Origin: Methanospirillum hungatei JF-1
GTDB taxonomy: Archaea > Halobacteriota > Methanomicrobia > Methanomicrobiales > Methanospirillaceae
Assembly (NCBI RefSeq): GCF_000013445.1
Contig: NC_007796.1
Coordinates: 1,834,936-1,898,935, forward strand
Length of the DNA stretch: 64,000 bases
Direction: 5' to 3'
The translations under genes were made by a program, and so were the position numbers. A model generated the notes under the pieces. The model did no database searches, was not told where the DNA came from, and saw only the letters and a list, made by a program, of their open reading frames with translations. Below, one piece after another: positions 25,098-35,539 of the stretch (positions are counted from its first letter, which is position 1; every line of letters begins with the position of its first letter).

Positions 25098-27680
25098 ATG
25101 AACAATGATTCCATTATAACTGGCTTTGATCTCTCCGGATATTACCAGAATTCTGCAGGTTTCCATCCGGTAACGGAATACAAAAAATCACCAGAATCAG
25201 CCGACATCCATTCTGATGGTATCATCTCACACGATCCATCCACACTTATGAGCATTCTTGATGCTGCCCCGGTAGCCATTCAGATTGTCGGTCCTGAAGG
25301 GACATTCATCGATTGTAACCGGCAAACCCTGGAATTATTCGGAGCACGGGACCTGCACGACATTGTAGGAAAACCACCATCCCTTCTCTCTCCCCCGGTT
25401 CAGAAAAACGGGGAGGACAGTCAAAAGGCCTCTTTGACCCAGATTCAGGAGGCGTTTTCTGGGAAAAGAGTTACTTTTTCATGGGACCATAGAAAACTCT
25501 CCGGTGAAATCTTCCCAGCTCGGGTGACATTAAACCAGATACATTACGAAGGAACACCCTGCCTGATGGCCTCTGTTATCGACACCAGCGAACTTGTGGC
25601 ACAACTGGATGAGATCGCAAGTCTTGTGAAAGAATCGCCATATGCAATCTTCTCTATGGATCCATCCCTTCAGATACGTGATATCAACCAGGCAGGAGTT
25701 ACGATAACCGGGTATACGCATACACAGGCATGTTCAATGAATTTCAGAGATCTCTCATTCCTCGAATCACATGGGAAGAAGATCGAGGACGCAATTCAGA
25801 CAAAAAAACCGGCACATGGGAGAGCAATACTCCAGACCCCACAGGGTATCAGATATCTGAAGACCTCCTATATCCCAGTGCTCAGTCAAAAAGAAGAGAT
25901 ATCGAAAATATATGCCGTCTTTGCAGATCAGACCTCACTCATTGAGAAGATGAATGAAGCAGAAGCCCTGATCCAGGAAAATCCTGCAGGAATCCTGACT
26001 GCGGATTCAGAAGGCAGGATACTCTCTGTTAACCAGGCATTCATTGATATCTGTCGGATAAATCAGGATAAACTCCTGCAGATGAGGTTAGGAGATTTTC
26101 TCATTACAAAAAAGGAAGGAGCAGGACTTAAAGAGGCAATGGCCTCGAAAAAACCTGAGAAAGGTAGGATTACCGTAGATTTTGGCTCACACAGCAGAAT
26201 TCTTGATTCTACATACATTCCGGTCCTCAATGTGAATAAAGATATAGAAAAATTGGTCCTCATGTTCATTGACTGTACCGAAGTACAACAGCTTATCGAA
26301 TACCTGGACCATTCGGTGACAGCCATCTCTCAGGATATCACTAATCTTGCATCCGGAAAGACGGATTTTGCATCAAAGGCAATAAAAGGGAACGAGTATA
26401 CGCAAAAAGCAGAAAAAAATCTGAACACCATCCATGAATCCATTAACTCAACAAGGCTGGCACTTGAACACATTATCAAAGATATTGACAGAACAACTGA
26501 TGCTGCATTATCAGGAGATCTGTCATTCAGGGCAGATCCATCCGTACACCAGGGAAATTTCCAAAATATAATAGAGAAACTCAATAATACCCTTGATGCC
26601 ACCCTTACTCCGGTTGCCGAAGCCATGTCAGTCTCCCGTGAATATGCCAGATATAACTTTACCGCACGGTTTAACCCCGGATTAGAGGTAAAAGGTGACT
26701 GGGTCGCCTTTAAAGACGCTCTGGACCAGACAGGGAATGCAATTTCACATGCCATTTCTCTCCTGAACCAGAAAATCAGTGAACTTTCAGCAAGCATTGA
26801 AGAAGCAAACTCAAGTGTTGAGGAGATCACCTCCGGATCACAGGAAATTGCCTCTATCATGGAGAATATCAGTAAAAATAGCGAGTCAGGAGATTCTTCA
26901 ATCGCCCAGATCATCCGTGCCATGGAAGATCTCACCCGGACGGTCAGTGAGGTCTCTCACAAGGCAGATCGTGTTGCAGTACTATCACAAGGGGCAACCG
27001 TATCAGCAAAACAGGGAATGGAACGAGTCAGACGATCAGAACAGTCAATGTCTGAAATCATGACCGCCGCAGAACATGTCGATACCATTGTAAAAGACAT
27101 TAATGCAGAGATGAATGAGATCGGAAAGATAGTCAGAGTTATATCAGACATAGCAAACCAGACAAACCTTCTCTCCCTGAATGCCGCAATAGAAGCGGCC
27201 CGTGCCGGAGAAGCAGGAAGAGGGTTTGCTGTAGTTGCATCTGAAGTAAAGTCTTTGGCTCAGGATTCACGAACGTCAGCCGAAAACATAACTGAGATGA
27301 TCACAACTCTCCAGCAAAAAGCAAAAACCGCTGAGGATGCAATGGCCCAGTCGGTTCAGGTGGTTCATGATGGCAGTTCAGCCCTTGCTGAGACCGTTAC
27401 CTCATTTACTGACATTGCACAGGCAATTGGTGACATTCATCAACATATTACTGACGTTGCAGCTGCTTCAGAAGAGCAGGCGGCATCAGTAGAGGAAGTT
27501 ACCGCTAGTATGCAGGAAGTGGCATTTCTCACCCATAAAACATCAGAAGAAGTCATCAACACATCTGTCGCCATAAAGCAGACCTCTGCAGCCCTGGAAC
27601 AGATCAGTGAAGTCGTAAATACGATTGTCGTCATCAGTGACGGAGTACATCAGGAAATATCCCGTTTTACCGTAGGGTAA
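25098..27680 (+). CDS. Soluble methyl-accepting chemotaxis protein with PAS sensors
   Basis: 860 residues and no membrane helix. At least three PAS domains (about 45-165, 170-275, 280-385), a HAMP-like linker region (about 400-560) and the methyl-accepting signalling hairpin (about 565-860). The hairpin tip reads [20 protein letters not shown] and [13 protein letters not shown], the classical CheW/CheA-binding turn. It would sense an intracellular cue (redox or ligand through PAS) and feed the chemotaxis kinase controlling the archaellum. The next gene is a cheW, disrupted by a frameshift, so the pair was once a functional module. Confidence 0.93.
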   Translation: MNNDSIITGFDLSGYYQNSAGFHPVTEYKKSPESADIHSDGIISHDPSTLMSILDAAPVAIQIVGPEGTFIDCNRQTLELFGARDLHDIVGKPPSLLSPPVQKNGEDSQKASLTQIQEAFSGKRVTFSWDHRKLSGEIFPARVTLNQIHYEGTPCLMASVIDTSELVAQLDEIASLVKESPYAIFSMDPSLQIRDINQAGVTITGYTHTQACSMNFRDLSFLESHGKKIEDAIQTKKPAHGRAILQTPQGIRYLKTSYIPVLSQKEEISKIYAVFADQTSLIEKMNEAEALIQENPAGILTADSEGRILSVNQAFIDICRINQDKLLQMRLGDFLITKKEGAGLKEAMASKKPEKGRITVDFGSHSRILDSTYIPVLNVNKDIEKLVLMFIDCTEVQQLIEYLDHSVTAISQDITNLASGKTDFASKAIKGNEYTQKAEKNLNTIHESINSTRLALEHIIKDIDRTTDAALSGDLSFRADPSVHQGNFQNIIEKLNNTLDATLTPVAEAMSVSREYARYNFTARFNPGLEVKGDWVAFKDALDQTGNAISHAISLLNQKISELSASIEEANSSVEEITSGSQEIASIMENISKNSESGDSSIAQIIRAMEDLTRTVSEVSHKADRVAVLSQGATVSAKQGMERVRRSEQSMSEIMTAAEHVDTIVKDINAEMNEIGKIVRVISDIANQTNLLSLNAAIEAARAGEAGRGFAVVASEVKSLAQDSRTSAENITEMITTLQQKAKTAEDAMAQSVQVVHDGSSALAETVTSFTDIAQAIGDIHQHITDVAAASEEQAASVEEVTASMQEVAFLTHKTSEEVINTSVAIKQTSAALEQISEVVNTIVVISDGVHQEISRFTVG

Positions 27681-27681
27681 G

Positions 27682-28198
27682 GTGAGCAGAATGACTCAAC
27701 GATTGATGGATACAAAACCGCAATCAAAACCACGAACGGTGACAAGACAGGAGATGCAGGTTATCGAATTTAATCTTGGGACAGACAGATTTGCCATAGA
27801 TATCCAAAATATTAAGGAAATCGTTGAATATACACGAATTCGACCCCTCCCTAACTCACCCCCCCCACATAAAGGGTATCATTGATCTTCGAGGAGAAAT
27901 TACCACCATCATCGATCTGGCTCTCTTTATGAACCAGGCATCAAAGACATCAGAGGAGAAAAAACGCATTATTATTCTTGATATCATAGAGAAAAACCAC
28001 AAACTTGGGTTCCTTGTAGACGATGTACATTCAGTCCTTGCCATAGACCAGAACCTGGTTGATTATTCTGTTCACCAGGGGCATGATGATGCCGGGCATA
28101 TCCAGGGAATAATTAAAAAGAGATATGATGAGGGGCAAAATTTTCATACAGATCTCATCATATGGCTGAATATAGAACAGATTCTGCTTGAGATATAA
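27682..28198 (+). pseudogene. cheW: cheW, frameshifted in a run of eight C
   Basis: Two frames together spell one CheW. The first gives MQVIEFNLGTDRFAIDIQNI and then LPNSP; the second continues HIKGIIDLRGEITTIIDLAL and runs to the C terminus LNIEQILLEI. They meet at a run of eight C (27859-27866). With seven C the protein reads LPNSPPHIKGIIDLRGE, the canonical CheW junction. As given, the first frame ends 67 codons in. It follows the MCP gene by one base. It could be a true mutation, phase variation, or a sequencing error in a homopolymer. The start may be GTG 27682 or ATG 27691. Confidence 0.85.
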
Positions 28199-28209
28199 AC
28201 AGGATATGC

Positions 28210-28812
28210 ATGCAGACATATCAAAAAATCCCGGATGAGATCCGACATCCCTCATGCATATCCAAAAACATTTCATCCCCATATCAAGCCGGAACTCCCC
28301 AGGCGACAAAACAGATCCTGTACGTCGATGATGAAGAGATCCTCCTTGAAGTTGGAAAACTTTTCATTGAACGATCCGGAGCATATCATGTCACAACCTG
28401 CAACAATCCTCTAAAAGCCCTTGAACTTCTCACATACAATTCATTTGATGCAATCGTTTCAGATTATGAGATGCCTGATATGAATGGGATACAGCTCCTC
28501 AAACAGGTCAGACGAACAGGAAACCAGATCCCTTTCATCATTTTTACCGGCAGAGGGCGGGAAAAGGTTGTAATTGCTGCACTCAATGAAGGAGCTGATT
28601 TTTACATCCAGAAGGGAGGTGAAAACAGATCCCAGTTTGCTGAGCTCGTTCATAAAATTACCGTTTCAATCGAACGCCGGGAAGTCCTGCTTGCACTTCA
28701 GGAATCTGAAAAGAAACTCTCAAATATCCTTGCAGCCCTTCCATATGCCACCTTTGCCATTGATGCCGAACACCGGGTAATTGCCTGGAATACCATCCAT
28801 ATATCCATATGA
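28210..28812 (+). pseudogene. Response regulator-PAS protein, truncated in the PAS domain
   Basis: 200 residues. Receiver domain from ILYVDDEEILLEVGKLFIER, phospho-acceptor Asp in [17 protein letters not shown], then IIFTGRGREKVVIAALNEGA and YIQKGGENRSQFAELV, the methanomicrobial receiver subtype. A helical linker (RREVLLALQESEKKLSNILA) leads to a PAS domain that is cut off after FAIDAEHRVIAWN. Intact relatives continue with the rest of the PAS and often a kinase. The downstream sequence shows no continuation in any frame, so the 3' part is deleted. The receiver itself may still fold. Confidence 0.75.
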
Positions 28813-28872
28813 AGAAGGCAGCAGACTCTGAAAAGTATATAACCACATAAGCAAATACCTATATGCTAACGT

Positions 28873-29766
28873 ATGGAGATATGTAACCAGTGTGAGGACT
28901 GTACAAAACTCTGCGAGATAGTTCCAAAGATGGCCGGAGTATTCAAAGCCCTTGGTGATCTGACCAGGCTGAAAATAATATATCTCCTCACCTGTGACAC
29001 TACTGGAACCCTTGGAGTATCCGAGCTTGCATCCAGACTTGGCATCTCCCAACCTGCAGTATCCCAGCATTTAAAAACCCTCAAATCAGAAGGCATTGTT
29101 GATTCACGCCGGGACGGGTTTTATATCTACTATACTATCAACCGCGACCGGATGGTAGAATTCCGGGATAATTTTGAACTGATGTATTCGAGTGTCATGG
29201 GAAGATGCAACCGGGAACTTATCAGGAAATCCTCACCTGATCAGGAAATCCGGGCATGTGTCATCTATTATTCATACTCAGGGGTTACCCGCCATATAGC
29301 AGAAGAGATACGAAATGCCAGCGGGTGCGACATCATTGAGATCAGAACGAAAAAACCCTATTCTTCCTTTTCAGCATATACAACCGGAGTTTTTCGATCC
29401 CGAAAGATGGCATGTGACCCAATTGAACCAGATTCCATAGATGTTTCAGCGTATGATCTCATCGTTATGGGAACACCGGTCTGGGCATGGAAACCAGCCC
29501 CTGCCATGAATGCTGCCGTTCAAGCACTTAAGGGGTGTGAGGGGAAGAGAGTTGTCATCTTTACCACCTGTTGCAATCAGCCCGGTGAAGCCCTCCCCAT
29601 TCTGAAGGAAGCACTGATCAGCCGGGGTGCCATCGTTGTCCTGGAGATCTCACTAACATCAGAGGACACAAAAAATCCTGATGCCGGGGGAGAAATTCTC
29701 CGAAGAATCATCCAGGCGGAACCATTCGGAGATACCACAAAAACACCGGATTCAGAGGAGAAATGA
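28873..29766 (+). CDS. ArsR-type HTH regulator fused to a flavodoxin domain
   Basis: 297 residues. N terminus with four cysteines (MEICNQCEDCTKLCEIV, residues 4-14), then an ArsR winged helix (VFKALGDLTRLKIIYLL; SELASRLGISQPAVSQHLKT; a hairpin wing with DGFYIYYTIN), then from about residue 125 a flavodoxin: VIYYSYSGVTRHIAEEI phosphate loop, IVMGTPVWAWKPAPAMNA flavin-lining loop and RVVIFTTCCNQPGEA. ArsR proteins sense metals or thiols; joined to a flavin domain and cysteine cluster this would be a redox-responsive regulator. The pairing is unusual. It couples by ATGA overlap to the next gene. Confidence 0.88.
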   Translation: MEICNQCEDCTKLCEIVPKMAGVFKALGDLTRLKIIYLLTCDTTGTLGVSELASRLGISQPAVSQHLKTLKSEGIVDSRRDGFYIYYTINRDRMVEFRDNFELMYSSVMGRCNRELIRKSSPDQEIRACVIYYSYSGVTRHIAEEIRNASGCDIIEIRTKKPYSSFSAYTTGVFRSRKMACDPIEPDSIDVSAYDLIVMGTPVWAWKPAPAMNAAVQALKGCEGKRVVIFTTCCNQPGEALPILKEALISRGAIVVLEISLTSEDTKNPDAGGEILRRIIQAEPFGDTTKTPDSEEK

Positions 29767-30014
29767 GCATGACAGATCCAAAACAAATTCTGGTTATCAT
29801 GGGCAGCCCCCGGAAAGGGAACACGTTCCAGGCATGTGAAATGTTCAGAGAGTACCTGGAGCAGGAGATTCCGGTTCAATGTGAATATGTCTGGCTGAAA
29901 GACCTCACCCTGCACCCTTGCAGAGGCTGTCTTCTCTGTTTCACCAAAGGAGAACAGGCATGCCCCATCCAGAATGATCCTTTCAGGATTTCAGATGGAG
30001 TGTCCCATGAGTGA
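29763..30014 (+). pseudogene. Flavodoxin-family N-terminal fragment
   Basis: 83 residues. ILVIMGSPRKGNTFQACEMF loop, then CRGCLLCFTKGEQACPI cysteine cluster, as in the Isf-like proteins at 11791 and 22454. After CPIQND the expected flavin-lining half is missing, replaced by a short unrelated tail ending in GVSHE. It is therefore a truncated gene; the cut point falls just before the radical SAM start, which overlaps it by eight bases. It overlaps the ArsR-flavodoxin stop by four bases. The cysteine half alone might still make a small electron-carrier, but that is speculation. Confidence 0.7.
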
Positions 30015-31113
30015 GCAGAGGATCTCTCCCGAGGATAGGCAGGAGCAGTACCGGGACCTCTTCAACACGACCATCGGTGAGGTCATCAGTCATGCTATCA
30101 GGATAATCGGGGCCGATCCTTCACTCATCATCCCTGCAGGAAAAATACTCCGGTACCAGAAGAAGGCAGCGAAAATCCGGGCCAAACACGAGAAAGAAGG
30201 ACTCCAGGTCCCACCGGTCATGATCATCAGCATCACCTCACGATGCAACCTTACCTGTAAAGGCTGCTACATGCATGCCAGAAATGAGAATCCAAGAACG
30301 GAAATGAGACCGGATATCCTCACATCAGTCATTGACCAGGCTGCTGATCTCGGAGTCTCCATTCTTGTCATTGCCGGGGGCGAACCCCTTGTTCGGGCAG
30401 ATGAGATATTCCGTATTGCACAGGCTCATCCCACAATCCTCTTCCCGGTCTTTACCAATGGCCTCCTCATAGATGAACAGATGGCTGACACCCTTGCATC
30501 ATACCGGAATATCGTCCCCCTGATAAGTTTTGAAGGACTTCGGCATGAGACTGATGCACGGAGAGGGGATGGAGTATTTGACCGGCTTATTACTACTTGT
30601 CATCTGCTCTCATCCCGTGGCATCTTCTTTGGCTGCTCAATCACGGCTACCAGGGCAAATCTTGAGATTGTCACCGGTGACGTATTTATCAGGCAGATGA
30701 CTGATGCCTCTATCAGGGTTTTTTCCTATGTTGAATATGTTCCCATGACACCAGGAACAATAGATCTGATCCTCACCCATGAACAGAAGCAAAACCTGCC
30801 AGGCATACTCACCCGTCTGAACCAAAAATACCCGGCACTCTTTCTTGGCTTTCCCGGAGATGAAGCATACTATGGAGGATGCCTTGCTGCAGGGCGTGGA
30901 TTTGTTCATGTCAGTCCGTCCGGAGATCTCGAGCCCTGCCCGGCAGCATCATACTCTGATGCAAACCTGACTGAAATGCCACTGAAAGAAGCGCTGAGAT
31001 CACGATTCCTTCAAAGACTGAGAGATATGCCAGAAGTGCTGACAGAATCAGCGGGCGGATGTGCCCTTCACGAAAACCAGGAGTGGGTGAGGGAAATTCT
31101 CTCAAAGACATAA
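30007..31113 (+). CDS. Radical SAM protein with SPASM-like C terminus
   Basis: About 368 residues from MSEQRISPEDRQ. Residues 60-70 have a lead-in helix, then the Fe-S/AdoMet site SRCNLTCKGCYMHA (CxxxCxxC), the GGEP motif in VIAGGEPLVRADE, and barrel strands to about 280. A cysteine-rich C-terminal segment follows: GGCLAAGRGFVHVSPSGDLE then PCPAASYSD and GGCALHENQEWV, resembling SPASM/twitch extra-cluster regions. It may modify a peptide or cofactor; the substrate is unknown. It belongs with the ArsR-flavodoxin operon upstream. Confidence 0.85.
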   Translation: MSEQRISPEDRQEQYRDLFNTTIGEVISHAIRIIGADPSLIIPAGKILRYQKKAAKIRAKHEKEGLQVPPVMIISITSRCNLTCKGCYMHARNENPRTEMRPDILTSVIDQAADLGVSILVIAGGEPLVRADEIFRIAQAHPTILFPVFTNGLLIDEQMADTLASYRNIVPLISFEGLRHETDARRGDGVFDRLITTCHLLSSRGIFFGCSITATRANLEIVTGDVFIRQMTDASIRVFSYVEYVPMTPGTIDLILTHEQKQNLPGILTRLNQKYPALFLGFPGDEAYYGGCLAAGRGFVHVSPSGDLEPCPAASYSDANLTEMPLKEALRSRFLQRLRDMPEVLTESAGGCALHENQEWVREILSKT

Positions 31114-31123
31114 CTTTCCGCCG

Positions 31124-33040
31124 TCATCTGTCAGGAGCGGGCGGCGTTGATCTTCTCATAAAGCAGGAATCCCGATATCTCCAGCATCCGAACGGGACCA
31201 GCATCTCAAATCTGACCCCCTGACCCGGCACGCCGTTTTCGGTTATGGAAATCCCGGTAAATGAAAGTATCTCACGAATCAAAAATAATCCAAGACCGGT
31301 ATTTTTCCCATGTCCTTTCTGGAATATAAGACCCTTTTCACTCTCTGCAACTCCTACCCCGTCATCACAATACACAAACCGGCACACATCTCCGGATATC
31401 TCATATGACAGGGCAATCCTGGTCACTCCTTCCCCATGCCGGATAGAATTTTCAATAAGATTATAGAGAACCTTCTCAAAGAGAGGATCAGCATAGATCT
31501 CCACCTTTTCTATCGGGATGGTAAGAGAAACTCCACCAGTAAGCGATTTGAGGACATCCTTCTGCAATATCTCATCTATTCGCTGCCAGACAGGCTCATG
31601 AACACCAAGATCCTGGTATTCCCGTGTAAAATCTATCAGGTGCTGGATATCTTTTCCAGATGAGAAGATGGTCTGCATCGTTGTTCTCCACTCTGCATCA
31701 GGATACTCTTCCAAAAGGATCTCACTATATCCGGTAATGACCATCACCTTATTCAGAATATCATGTCGTGTTATGCTGTTTAATAGACCAATCTGATGAT
31801 TTGCTTTTGTCAATGCTTTATAAGCCCGGGTAAGGCTGTCGATATCATTGATGAGCAGTAAAATTGCGATATCTCCCTGGATGGTGATGTACCTGGTTGA
31901 GAGGATAGCATACCGCTCCTGACCGTCTGCAAGCCTGATACAGGTCTCATACTTTTCTCCAGGCTGCAGGGAGAGGATTTTTAAAAACTGATCCTCGTTA
32001 TTGGCATCAGTGGAGAAAAAACCTAAATTTTGAACCTTATGCCCAAGCGAACAGATTTTTCCGACATCAAACCATTCTTCACACTGCCTGTTCATATCCA
32101 GTATAGTCCCGTCCTGCCGAAATATCAGCACCGGATCCGGAACCTCCTGGAAAATGGTAACAAACCGTTCTTCATTCTCACGAATGGCCTTTTCAGTCTC
32201 CTTCCGCTGCGTTATATCCCGGATAACATACAGAATACTATCAGGCCGGCCCTGATTATCATTAATTATCTCTGAATGACTTTCAATATACAATTCAGAT
32301 CCGTCTTTCCGGACCGCACGGTACTCATGAACCCCCGTATTCGTTCCTGCTTTCAGTTGCCTGACATCATGTTTGAACCTGGCCCTATCAGCAGGGTGAA
32401 TATGATCAAGAATCGGCATCCCATACGGTGACCGGTCCTTGTCATTATATCCAAACATCCGAACGGCTGCCGGAGAGACCATGAAAATCTTACCCAGCAT
32501 ATCCACCATCGTAATATTATCAGGAGAGGTTCTGATGATTGACCGGTATAACTCCTTATTCTTTTGAAGCGTCTGCTCCAGTTCTTTCTGATGGTTAATG
32601 TCAGTAAATCCACAGATAACGGCTTTTTCTTCCAGAATGGAGATTGGGTTGGCAGACAGATATGCCCAGAAAAAACGACCTCCCCGTGCAAGAAGTCGGG
32701 TTTCATAATCCACCAGTTTCTCATGATGATTTAGATAAGACATAATGTCATGAAGATCATCAGGACAGACAAAAAAATCCAGAATGGGTTTAGAAATTGC
32801 TTTCTCTTTTAAAATCCTGAATAGATCAGCAGCCCTGGTATTTAAAGCAATAATCTTCAGATCTGAAACACGAAAAATTACAGCAGGAAAAGGTGAATAT
32901 TCAAGGAGGGTGGCATAATACTGTATGGTTTTTTTCATCTCACGAGGTCGGAACGATTGATAAAGGAACAAAATACCAAAAAAAGCGCAGGCTATGATGA
33001 AGAGAAGACCGATCAAAGAGATGAAATTATTTATATCCAT
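31124..33040 (-). CDS. PAS-containing histidine kinase, membrane anchored
   Basis: 638 residues. N-terminal helix FISLIGLLFIIACAFFGILF (5-27), three PAS/PAC units (about 40-155, 160-280, 285-400), then the dimerisation helix with the phospho-His in SITRHDILNKVMVITGYSEI, and an HATPase with NLIENSIRHGEGV (N box), DDGVGV (G1) and GKNTGLGLFLIREIL (G2). The H-box ITRHDI is shared with the kinase at 35523. A short basic tail follows. It is last in a minus-strand signalling operon and only 87 bases downstream of the MCP gene. Confidence 0.92.
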   Translation of the reverse strand: MDINNFISLIGLLFIIACAFFGILFLYQSFRPREMKKTIQYYATLLEYSPFPAVIFRVSDLKIIALNTRAADLFRILKEKAISKPILDFFVCPDDLHDIMSYLNHHEKLVDYETRLLARGGRFFWAYLSANPISILEEKAVICGFTDINHQKELEQTLQKNKELYRSIIRTSPDNITMVDMLGKIFMVSPAAVRMFGYNDKDRSPYGMPILDHIHPADRARFKHDVRQLKAGTNTGVHEYRAVRKDGSELYIESHSEIINDNQGRPDSILYVIRDITQRKETEKAIRENEERFVTIFQEVPDPVLIFRQDGTILDMNRQCEEWFDVGKICSLGHKVQNLGFFSTDANNEDQFLKILSLQPGEKYETCIRLADGQERYAILSTRYITIQGDIAILLLINDIDSLTRAYKALTKANHQIGLLNSITRHDILNKVMVITGYSEILLEEYPDAEWRTTMQTIFSSGKDIQHLIDFTREYQDLGVHEPVWQRIDEILQKDVLKSLTGGVSLTIPIEKVEIYADPLFEKVLYNLIENSIRHGEGVTRIALSYEISGDVCRFVYCDDGVGVAESEKGLIFQKGHGKNTGLGLFLIREILSFTGISITENGVPGQGVRFEMLVPFGCWRYRDSCFMRRSTPPAPDR

Positions 33041-33127
33041 AGTTCAGCCTTACATCTTCGTGAATTATCTACCCATCCTGCATTGTCATACCCCATGCCA
33101 AAAGACATGTATGAAAAGGGGAGGTAT

Positions 33128-35539
33128 TTACACGGTAAACCCGCTTATCCCTCCATGAATCTCTTCGGCGTACCGCGCAACGGCTTCAATATGACCGGAT
33201 ATCTGTTCAATCGACCGGCAGGATGAAGCACAGGCCTCTGCAGATGACCCGGCATCCCGTGCTGTCTCCACCATCAAATCACCAATTCTCCGTGCCCGTT
33301 CATTCAGATCGCGAATCCTGCTCTCCTGCTCATGTGACAGTATCCCGGTCTCCCGGCTCATGGTAGCGATAACCTCAACCTCTCCGGCCATCTTTTCAAA
33401 TAAATGAACCATTTCACATATGGCATGGCTTCTGGACTCAATCTCTCCCTGAACCTGTGAGACCTTATCCCGCACCTCCCGGAAGGCATCATGCAACGCC
33501 GCAAGCGTCTGGGAAATACTGGTTGTGGACTCTTTTGACTGCACAGCCAGATGCTTTACCTCACTTGCAACAACCGCGAATCCCCTTCCATAGCTTCCGG
33601 CATGAGCCGCTTCAATTGCTGCATTTATGGCAAGTAGATTTGTCTGGTTTGCAATGTCCGTAACTACCTTGATGATCTTCTCAATGCTGATCAGCTCTTC
33701 ATGGATACGGGAAATCCCACTGTCCACCGACCCGGCTGCATCTGATATGGCGTCAATCCCTTCACGGCTCTGTGTTGCCAGCACCACTCCCTGCGATGAC
33801 ATCTCATGCGTTCTGGCAGATGTCTGGGCTACCTCCTGCACCTTCTCATTCATCCCGCAAAGCGCCTGCATGGCAGTATCTGCACTCATAACCATCTGCC
33901 TGACCTCATCCTGGACACTGACTGCCCGTTCAGATACGGCACTGGTGTAACAGGCAAGGGTCTCAGCCTGCCCTGAAACCGCTGCTATCTCCCGTTTAAT
34001 CCCATCAGACTCTTCAGTCAGCACATCTGCTGCATTTCTGAGCACCGTGATACTTTCAGATACCTGAACCCCGATATTGTCAAGCGAACTTCGGATGGTA
34101 GTGAAATCCCCCGTCACCTCAAGTTTTGAACTCATATGGGCGGTAAAGTCACCAGATGCATACCGGCTGCTTACCCGGTCAATCTCCCCGACAACAGCTG
34201 AACACCAGATCCCGATCGAATCCATGGACTCTTTCATACTGGCAAAATCTCCGGGATATGCAATCTTCTCATCCATCCGTGAGGAGAATTCACAGGCTGC
34301 AAAGGCCTTCGCAACCCGTTTCATCTCAAGAAGGGGCGTATTGAGTCTGACCAGCATCTGATTCATTCCTGCAATCATCGCCTGATAATAACCGGAAAGA
34401 CCTGATGTTTCCCCTTTCACGGTAAGATTTCCCTCCATAACCGACATCGTGAAGGATTCAACAGTTGCAATCATGAGCTGCAGACTATCCAGTGCCCCGT
34501 TCAGATCCTGAATGATACCGGTAAACGGACCTTCCTCTGGTGCTGATATGGAGAGCGGAATCCATCCTGAGTTCATCTGGGAGATTCCGTCAGTCAATGC
34601 CTGAAACTGCAGCTGTACCTGCTCCATCATGGTATTTACCGCCTGAATACCGGGCTTAAGATCCTCCGGACAGGATTCTATCTCCATCCGGTATGAGAAA
34701 TTCCCTGCAGATATCGCTGATGCCAGCTGTTCCAGTGCAGAAGAAAGAGCAGAATTGTCAGGAGTATCTGCCTTATCATTAACCGGGGATATTAGTTCAG
34801 TTATGGTCAGAAACAGGACCGAACGCTTGAGGAGAACCACTTCACAGACCCGGACCGTAATCAGGTATGCGACCTCTAATACGGTATTTTCGTGAATAAA
34901 CCGAATCTCTGTCCCGGGATGATTGTGAATGCCCAGTATTGCAGGATGCTCTGAGAGAGCGTCCCACTTCAGGATGTTATTATTCAGAAGAACATCAGCC
35001 GGGATGGGAATTGAGGACCCGGAAGATATGGAGAGGATAGTCCCATCCATCTCGGCGAGGATCTCACAGGATTCAGAAAGAGACCTCCTGATCGTATCAT
35101 ATGAGGGAAAGTCCGGCGGATTGTCCGGCTTGATAAAGAACACCAGCATGACCGGAACAGACTGGCCTTCAGGCACCGTAGGAAGGGCACGAACCTCATA
35201 AAACCCTGCCCCTGTCGGAAAGACGACCTCCGCTATCCCTGATGTTATCCGTCCGGAGAGAGCAGCATCCCAGACCGACTCGCCGGAGAGAAGAGACACC
35301 GGGAGGTTTTTAAAATGCATCCCTTTCATTGTCTCATTCTGAAACCCGGAGATACTGAGGAAGGCTTCGTTTGCATGTGAAATCGTCAGAGTGTGATCAC
35401 AGAGGAGAACCGGAACCGGGAATGCATCAATGGAATCATCCCAGCATGAAAATGCATACGACCCCTGTGATATATGCTGAATAAACGAATCCGCCGCAGC
35501 ACCTTGTCTTGAAACAACAGAATTATGAATCATCGGCAT
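33128..35539 (-). CDS. Methyl-accepting chemotaxis protein, soluble
   Basis: 803 residues from MPMIHNSVV (AGGT upstream; the TTG at 35554 is less likely). N-terminal PAS region (about 35-150: [20 protein letters not shown]), a second sensor domain (about 150-270), a HAMP-like array (about 285-520), and the signalling hairpin with [20 protein letters not shown] and [16 protein letters not shown]. No membrane helix is seen. Its start lies inside the end of the receiver-kinase gene (overlap of 17 bases), so their translation is coupled. Inputs are probably internal. Confidence 0.92.
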   Translation of the reverse strand: MPMIHNSVVSRQGAAADSFIQHISQGSYAFSCWDDSIDAFPVPVLLCDHTLTISHANEAFLSISGFQNETMKGMHFKNLPVSLLSGESVWDAALSGRITSGIAEVVFPTGAGFYEVRALPTVPEGQSVPVMLVFFIKPDNPPDFPSYDTIRRSLSESCEILAEMDGTILSISSGSSIPIPADVLLNNNILKWDALSEHPAILGIHNHPGTEIRFIHENTVLEVAYLITVRVCEVVLLKRSVLFLTITELISPVNDKADTPDNSALSSALEQLASAISAGNFSYRMEIESCPEDLKPGIQAVNTMMEQVQLQFQALTDGISQMNSGWIPLSISAPEEGPFTGIIQDLNGALDSLQLMIATVESFTMSVMEGNLTVKGETSGLSGYYQAMIAGMNQMLVRLNTPLLEMKRVAKAFAACEFSSRMDEKIAYPGDFASMKESMDSIGIWCSAVVGEIDRVSSRYASGDFTAHMSSKLEVTGDFTTIRSSLDNIGVQVSESITVLRNAADVLTEESDGIKREIAAVSGQAETLACYTSAVSERAVSVQDEVRQMVMSADTAMQALCGMNEKVQEVAQTSARTHEMSSQGVVLATQSREGIDAISDAAGSVDSGISRIHEELISIEKIIKVVTDIANQTNLLAINAAIEAAHAGSYGRGFAVVASEVKHLAVQSKESTTSISQTLAALHDAFREVRDKVSQVQGEIESRSHAICEMVHLFEKMAGEVEVIATMSRETGILSHEQESRIRDLNERARRIGDLMVETARDAGSSAEACASSCRSIEQISGHIEAVARYAEEIHGGISGFTV

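Noticed and set aside
26330-26935. 201-codon minus-strand open frame inside the methyl-accepting gene
   Set aside because: Antisense shadow; hydrophobic/Ser-rich composition without homologous motifs, and the sense frame is a complete MCP.
27859-27866. Programmed frameshift in cheW
   Set aside because: No slippery heptamer with a downstream structure; a homopolymer length error or mutation is simpler.
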